A stretch of 64,000 nt of DNA from Lewinellaceae bacterium. Lineage in GTDB: Bacteria > Bacteroidota > Bacteroidia > Chitinophagales > Saprospiraceae. The position numbers and the translations under genes were made by a program. The notes beneath the pieces were generated by a model, which saw nothing but the letters and a program-made list of their open reading frames with translations, did no database searches and was not told where the DNA came from. The stretch spans positions 162,788 to 226,787 of the forward strand of contig JACJYC010000011.1 of the NCBI GenBank assembly GCA_020636325.1, in the 5' to 3' direction. Below, in pieces: positions 60,012 to 64,000 of this stretch; positions within the stretch are counted from its first letter, which is position 1, and every line of letters starts with the position of its first letter.

Positions 60012-60086
60012 GGTGAATGACCGGATTCGAACCGGCGACTTCCAGAACCACAATCTGGCGCTCTAACCGACTGAGCTACACTCACC
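60012..60086 (-). tRNA. tRNA-His (GUG anticodon)
   Basis: The minus strand gives a cloverleaf with acceptor GTGAGTG/CATTCAC (one G-T pair), the D arm AGCTCAGTCGGTTAGAGC, an anticodon stem CCAGA/TCTGG with loop TTGTGGT (anticodon GTG) and the TpsiC arm GGTTCGAATCC. The extra G before the acceptor stem opposite a discriminator C is the identity mark of tRNA-His. CCA is not encoded. It is the only tRNA gene seen in the window. Confidence 0.95.
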
Positions 60087-60113
60087 GTTTATGCGCTTTT
60101 CAAAAAAGCCGTG

Positions 60114-60121
60114 CAAAGATA
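60114..60121 (-). promoter_or_regulatory. Promoter -7 element of the tRNA-His gene
   Basis: The minus strand reads TATCTTTG, 27 bases upstream of the tRNA 5' end; a TTG on the minus strand at 60142-60144 could be the -33 element. Confidence 0.6.
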
Positions 60122-60218
60122 ACAATCGTTCAGATTCTGCGCAAGTGTTTTGCTTCAAAAATCTGATGCCGTCCGTTGCTTCTATAAAGAAACCGTATCT
60201 TTAGGCAAAAGTTCCCAG

Positions 60219-60656
60219 ATGAGATCCAGAATTCCTGTTTTTTTATTCATCGCCGGTCTCTTCTCCGGCTGCCTAAGCGACAAACCGGGCGGCGAGAACG
60301 ATTCGGAAGTATACAAGGTGAGCCTGGTGTGCGAATCGCGGTCCGGTTCGACGGAGGAAACGCCGGCCGCCGGGGTGTTTGCCATCGTGAATGCGAACAA
60401 GACCAAGATCGCCAACGTTTCCGTTTGCGACAGCCTGACGACCGCCAATTTCCAGGATCTGGCCATTCCGCAGGATGCCCTTACGGCCGTCGGCGGCTGG
60501 TGGGCCGGGTCGGGCGATTATTTCTATGCCCGCCGCGGAGAGGAGAACGAGATCCTGTTCTACCACGGCGCCATCGACGAAATGTCGGAAACGCCTTCGC
60601 CCGATTATCAGGTGATCGCTACTTTTTCCAACGGTAAATTCTACTTCCCGGAGTAA
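60219..60656 (+). CDS. Small lipoprotein of unknown function, 145 residues
   Basis: The start at 60219 (MRSRIPVFLFIAGLFSGC) gives a lipoprotein signal with lipobox Cys 18. The in-frame start at 60150 would prepend 23 residues. The mature part (ESRSGSTEETPAAGVFAIVN, GGWWAGSGDYFYARRGEENE) is a small beta-rich domain also found in other Bacteroidota lipoproteins. It is probably attached to a membrane; role unknown. Confidence 0.7.
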   Translation: MRSRIPVFLFIAGLFSGCLSDKPGGENDSEVYKVSLVCESRSGSTEETPAAGVFAIVNANKTKIANVSVCDSLTTANFQDLAIPQDALTAVGGWWAGSGDYFYARRGEENEILFYHGAIDEMSETPSPDYQVIATFSNGKFYFPE

Positions 60657-60733
60657 AATCCCAATAAAAAGCAAAGAGCGTTAATCCTTCGACAAAAGGA
60701 GCGCCAACGGTTTCCATTCACCGCCGAACATCC

Positions 60734-60741
60734 TACCTTTG
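60734..60741 (+). promoter_or_regulatory. Predicted -7 element of the Ig-like lipoprotein gene
   Basis: TACCTTTG, 29 bases before the ATG at 60770. Confidence 0.5.
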
Positions 60742-60769
60742 CTGCCTGACAATGGAAAAAATAGCCTGA

Positions 60770-62458
60770 ATGCTGAGATTTTGGTGTTTTTTAATGCTGC
60801 TTGCTGCGCTCTGGAGCTGCGCCACCCCTACCCCGCCCAACGGTGGCCCCAAGGACGAAACGCCGCCCAGGATCGTACAGGAAAAATCCACGCCCAATTT
60901 CCAGACGCGGTTTCAGAAACAGACCATCGAGCTGACTTTTGACGAGTGGGTGCAGCTCAACGACGTATTCACCCAGGTGGTCATTTCTCCTCCGCTCGAC
61001 TCGGTTTACGATGTAAAACTCAAAGGCAGAACGGTCAGGTTCATATTCGACCCCGACGAGGCGCTGCGCCCTAACGCGACCTATACCATCAATTTCGGCG
61101 ATGCGGTAAAGGACCTGACCGAAAGAAACCCGGCTGAGAACCTGCGTTTTGTCTTTTCAACCGGCGATTACCTCGATTCCCTGAGCCTGGACGGCCGGAT
61201 CTACGACGCCTATACCGGGCAGGTGGTGGAGAATGCTTTGTTCATGCTGTATGACAACCCAACGGATTCTGTCGTCTACCAGGAGCGGCCGTTCTATTTC
61301 GGCCGGACGAACAAGGAAGGGAAATTCAGGATCGATAACATCAAATACGCCGACTTCAAGGGGTTTGCCCTGAAGGACGCCGACCTCGACTATAAATACA
61401 GCCAGAAAATAGAACCGGTCGGTTTTCCCGACACCCTGATCCGGATGCAGGACACCACGGTAAAACACCTGGTCATCCGCCTGTTCAGCGAAGAGCCCGT
61501 AATCCGGGTGCAGGATGTGGATACCAGCCGGTTCGGGATCGTCAAGCTGGAATTCAACCGGTCTCCGGAAAAAATAGAGGCCGTTGCGGAAGGCCTGGAC
61601 GGAGGGCTGATCCCGGAGGTGGTCAAGGACTCTCTGCGGATCTGGTACAATACCTCGCGCGAATGGACGCTGTACCTCCGGCAGGACACCCTTTCGCTGG
61701 ATACCCTGGTGATCCGGCCGAAAAGCGGCGGCAAATTCTCCAACCTCGTTCCCGACGGCGGAGCGCGGTCTAAAGTACCGGTGACCGCCTTGCCGGGAGA
61801 AACGGCCAAAATTCACTTCAACAGGCCGCTGGCTGCTTTCGACACGGCTTTCATCCGGCTTTTTCAGGATACCCTTCCGGCTCCCATCAGCCTGGAATTG
61901 GCCGTCGATACGGTCCCGCAACGCGACCTGCTCCTGTCCCAACGCTGGAAAGAGGGCAGCTCGTACCGGCTGGAGATCCTGCCCGGCGGGCTGACCGACT
62001 GGTACGGGAACGCCAACCGGGATACCATCACCCGGACCATCAAGGGCGATCTGCTGAAAAACTACGGCAACCTGATCCTGACGGTGACCAACCTCGACAG
62101 CACGACGGCCTATTTCATTGAGGTCACGACCAAGGACGGGACGCCGGTCCATACCTATCAGGTGAGGGGACAATCCGCTGACACGCGGTCCTTCCTGCGC
62201 ATGAAACCCGCCGACTATACCGTCCGGATCACCACCGATCTGAACGGCAACGGCCGTTGGGACACCGGCAATTACGACCTGAAACGGCAACCCGAGCCCA
62301 TTGTGCGGCAGGTTCTCGAACAACTCCGGGCCAACTGGGACCTGGAAGCCACCGTGGACCTCAAAACGGTCCCGATGTTCGAGGAGCCGAAGAAGAAAGA
62401 AACCGAAGGCGCTAAAGGGCCGGGGGCTGCAGGCGGGCGGAACCGGGGCGGGGGGTAG
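60770..62458 (+). CDS. Lipoprotein with N-terminal Ig-like (SbsA-type) domain, 562 residues
   Basis: The signal (MLRFWCFLMLLAALWSC) has a lipobox Cys at residue 17. Pro-rich residues lead to a bacterial Ig-like domain (DETPPRIVQEKSTPNF, LTFDEWVQLNDVFTQVVISP, AVKDLTERNPAENLRFVFST) of the kind known in SbsA-type surface proteins. Further beta domains follow, and a low-complexity tail (EGAKGPGAAGGRNRGGG) ends the protein. It is a surface or periplasmic lipoprotein of unknown function. Its TAG stop is followed 8 bases later by a GTTTATTC array. Confidence 0.8.
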   Translation: MLRFWCFLMLLAALWSCATPTPPNGGPKDETPPRIVQEKSTPNFQTRFQKQTIELTFDEWVQLNDVFTQVVISPPLDSVYDVKLKGRTVRFIFDPDEALRPNATYTINFGDAVKDLTERNPAENLRFVFSTGDYLDSLSLDGRIYDAYTGQVVENALFMLYDNPTDSVVYQERPFYFGRTNKEGKFRIDNIKYADFKGFALKDADLDYKYSQKIEPVGFPDTLIRMQDTTVKHLVIRLFSEEPVIRVQDVDTSRFGIVKLEFNRSPEKIEAVAEGLDGGLIPEVVKDSLRIWYNTSREWTLYLRQDTLSLDTLVIRPKSGGKFSNLVPDGGARSKVPVTALPGETAKIHFNRPLAAFDTAFIRLFQDTLPAPISLELAVDTVPQRDLLLSQRWKEGSSYRLEILPGGLTDWYGNANRDTITRTIKGDLLKNYGNLILTVTNLDSTTAYFIEVTTKDGTPVHTYQVRGQSADTRSFLRMKPADYTVRITTDLNGNGRWDTGNYDLKRQPEPIVRQVLEQLRANWDLEATVDLKTVPMFEEPKKKETEGAKGPGAAGGRNRGGG

Positions 62459-62465
62459 GATGGTT

Positions 62466-62541
62466 GTTTATTCGTTTATTCGTTTATTCGTTTATTCGTT
62501 TATTCGTTTATTCGTTTATTCGTTTATTCGTTTATTCGTTT
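62466..62541 (+). repeat. GTTTATTC octamer array
   Basis: About 9.5 exact octamers. The minus strand reads TAA in each unit (GAATAAAC); the plus strand is open in all frames, giving a spurious Phe/Val/Tyr/Ser/Ile/Arg ORF. Confidence 0.95.
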
Positions 62542-62575
62542 AGCCAAAGCCTATGGCGACGGCACGCAGGCAGGC

Positions 62576-62607
62576 TCAGTTCCTCAGTTCCTCAATTCTT
62601 CAATTCC
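62576..62607 (-). repeat. TCRRTTCY octamer array near the BamA-like stop
   Basis: Four octamers (TCAGTTCC twice, TCAATTCT, TCAATTCC) ending 8 bases from the TGA stop of the minus-strand gene; the coding strand reads TGA in the units. Confidence 0.85.
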
Positions 62608-62615
62608 TCCCTAAA

Positions 62616-64000
62616 TCAAAACAAGCTCAGGTATCCGAAATGCACCTTGGGTGAGCCCAGGTCGAGCGGTTCACCGGTGCGGCGGCCGAAGGCGAGGCTG
62701 ATGCCGAAAATCCCGGCTTTTGTTTCGAAGCTGAACCCGGCGCCGAATCCTTGCGGGTAATCGTCCGGATCAGTGCCGGGAGGGGTTGAGGCGGTTTGGG
62801 CGTTGACCCAGGCCTGGTCGAAGAAGGTGAACAGGTAGGAATTCTGGGCCAGCAGCAGGCGGTATTCCAGGGTAAAAACGGCAAACCGCGAGGCGAAAAT
62901 GAATTCCTCGTCAAAGCCGCGCAGCAACCGGGCGCCGCCGATCCTGAATTGTTCGTTCACGAGTATAGGTTCTTTGGCCAGTAAAAAGCCGCTTTGCACG
63001 CCCGTTTTGACGGTGCTCCTGCTGAAAACCGGCAAAAACGCCTCCGCCTGGGCTTCGATGCGGTATTGAAAACTCTTTTCCGGGAGGCCTGCGTACGGAT
63101 CTTCGATGGGCAGGCCGGTGATCAGGTTATTCCGAAGGATCTTTTTGGTACCGGCGCCCGCCTTGAGGGCAAAAGCGAACCCTTTCCTCGGGTTGTTGCG
63201 GTAATCCAGCCGTTGTACGGCGGCAGCCAGGCCGAAGAACGACCGGTTGACATCGAGCGTATCCGGGAGGCTGCCCGTCCTGACGATTGCCGCGGTATCC
63301 ACATTCAGCAGGTTGGTCCTGAAATTCTCCGCAAAGGCCTGGATATAGTCTTCGCCGCCGGAGAGGTAGGAAACCCCCAGTTTGTACCCCAGGTCGATAT
63401 AGGAAGTATCCCGTTTGTAGAGCGAAAAATTGCCCTCCAGCCCGAAAGGCAGGTCGAGCAGGTACGGATAATTCATCTCCAGCCTCAGTGACTGGGTTTG
63501 CGGGCGCAGTTGTTCGAAAGCGGCATAAATCCGTTCTCCCCTTTGGAAAGCGTTGCGCCATTCGCCTTTGAACGAACCGGTGACCAGCAGTTTGCCGGAT
63601 TGATCGCTGTTGGGCAAAACGCCGATGAGAAAATCGAACCTGCTGGCCTTTTGGCGGCTCAGGTCCAGCTTCAAGGTCGCTTCATCGCGGTTGAACGCCA
63701 CTTTCGGGTCGGCCTCCAGTTTGATATAGGGCAATTCCCGAAGCCGTTTGCGGGCCCGGATCACAGCGGAACGGTCGTACAGGTTGCCTGCCTCAATGCC
63801 CAGGTAGCGGGTTAAAAACCCGGTGCTGACGGGTTGTTCCCGAATCAGATCGATCCCGGAGAACGAAACCAGCGGCCCCTGGTCAAGGTGCAGTTTGGCG
63901 CCCAGGGCCCCGCCCTGAAACCGGAGGCTGTCCAACCAGATCCTGGCGAACGGGTACCCGTTATTCTCAGCGTAAAGGAGCAGTGATTCGCGCAGTTTGA
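62616..64000 (-). CDS. BamA/TamA-like outer-membrane protein (5' partial)
   Basis: The frame stays open to the right edge, so the start is outside the window; 461 residues are visible. The N-terminal part has POTRA-like units (FARIWLDSLRFQGG, GIEAGNLYDRSAVIRARKRL, RELPYIKLEADPKVAF). The C-terminal 280 residues are beta-barrel strands with alternating aromatic residues and an Omp85-like motif near the end (EQFRIGGARLLRGFDEEFIF), finishing in a phenylalanine. It belongs to the Omp85 superfamily and is probably a BamA/TamA-like barrel for insertion or transport at the outer membrane. It is probably not BamA itself, given the short POTRA region seen, but the N-terminus is missing. Confidence 0.85.
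   Translation of the reverse strand, partial: KLRESLLLYAENNGYPFARIWLDSLRFQGGALGAKLHLDQGPLVSFSGIDLIREQPVSTGFLTRYLGIEAGNLYDRSAVIRARKRLRELPYIKLEADPKVAFNRDEATLKLDLSRQKASRFDFLIGVLPNSDQSGKLLVTGSFKGEWRNAFQRGERIYAAFEQLRPQTQSLRLEMNYPYLLDLPFGLEGNFSLYKRDTSYIDLGYKLGVSYLSGGEDYIQAFAENFRTNLLNVDTAAIVRTGSLPDTLDVNRSFFGLAAAVQRLDYRNNPRKGFAFALKAGAGTKKILRNNLITGLPIEDPYAGLPEKSFQYRIEAQAEAFLPVFSRSTVKTGVQSGFLLAKEPILVNEQFRIGGARLLRGFDEEFIFASRFAVFTLEYRLLLAQNSYLFTFFDQAWVNAQTASTPPGTDPDDYPQGFGAGFSFETKAGIFGISLAFGRRTGEPLDLGSPKVHFGYLSLF

Noticed and set aside
62301..62760. Plus-strand ORFs with Phe/Val/Tyr/Ser/Ile/Arg repeats
   Set aside because: They translate the GTTTATTC array.

Overview
The window is one stretch of a Bacteroidota chromosome, most likely from the Saprospiria/Saprospiraceae side of the phylum. 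The evidence is phylum-typical promoters (TAnnTTTG a short way upstream of many starts, no obvious Shine-Dalgarno sequences), five proteins with C-terminal type IX secretion (T9SS) sorting tails, a GWxTD-domain protein, a TonB protein, lipoproteins with short lipoboxes, and menaquinone synthesis by the futalosine route (mqnD). No rRNA, CRISPR array, prophage or complete insertion sequence was seen.

Layout. 1-5.6 kb: the end of a ferric-reductase-like/Rieske membrane protein, a small anchored partner, purB and a secreted esterase. 5.6-6.0 kb: no gene, but a textbook promoter in front of a possible structured RNA. 6-17 kb: mostly minus-strand genes (Gfo/Idh/MocA oxidoreductase, GWxTD protein, small secreted proteins, GNAT acetyltransferase, a giant TPR-CHAT protein fused to a sialidase-like lipoprotein, a subtilase). 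17-30 kb: a Tat-exported gluconate-dehydrogenase-subunit-3-like protein with a GMC oxidoreductase, mqnD, a pseudouridine synthase, an unlisted 44-residue membrane protein, a Pif1-like helicase, a GT39-like glycosyltransferase, an aminotransferase, yidC and a TonB protein. 30-36.3 kb: a lipoprotein, a 1176-residue WG-repeat protein and a 1.07 kb gene desert built of repeats. 36.3-42.9 kb: housekeeping block ftsH-rsfS / birA-cinA, a 2-oxoacid dehydrogenase E2 and an isoprenylcysteine-methyltransferase-like protein. 43-49.6 kb: an AT-rich island with a membrane protein of unknown function, a second subtilase and a LamG/zincin/PKD protein. 49.7-64 kb: a MazG-like pyrophosphohydrolase, small conserved genes, a KBL/BioF-like aminotransferase next to an EAD-like membrane protein, secreted proteins, an MpaB-like oxygenase, tRNA-His, two lipoproteins and the 3' part of a BamA/TamA-like outer-membrane protein.

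The most unusual content is between the genes. Tandem arrays of 7- or 8-base units (ACTTACR, GTGAGAGN, GATTTGTT, GTTTATTC, TCRRTTCY, ACTGMCA) recur in many intergenic spaces, often starting within a few bases of a stop codon. Each unit of the main families carries a stop codon on one strand only, and unit length is never a multiple of three. The desert at 35.3-36.3 kb also holds a 110-bp MITE-like element with inverted ends, a 10-bp target duplication and an apparently empty copy of the same target 90 bp away. A second copy near 50.3 kb has a central hairpin with compensatory base changes. The best protein-level leads are the CHAT/sialidase fusion, the EAD-like membrane protein and the AT-rich island.
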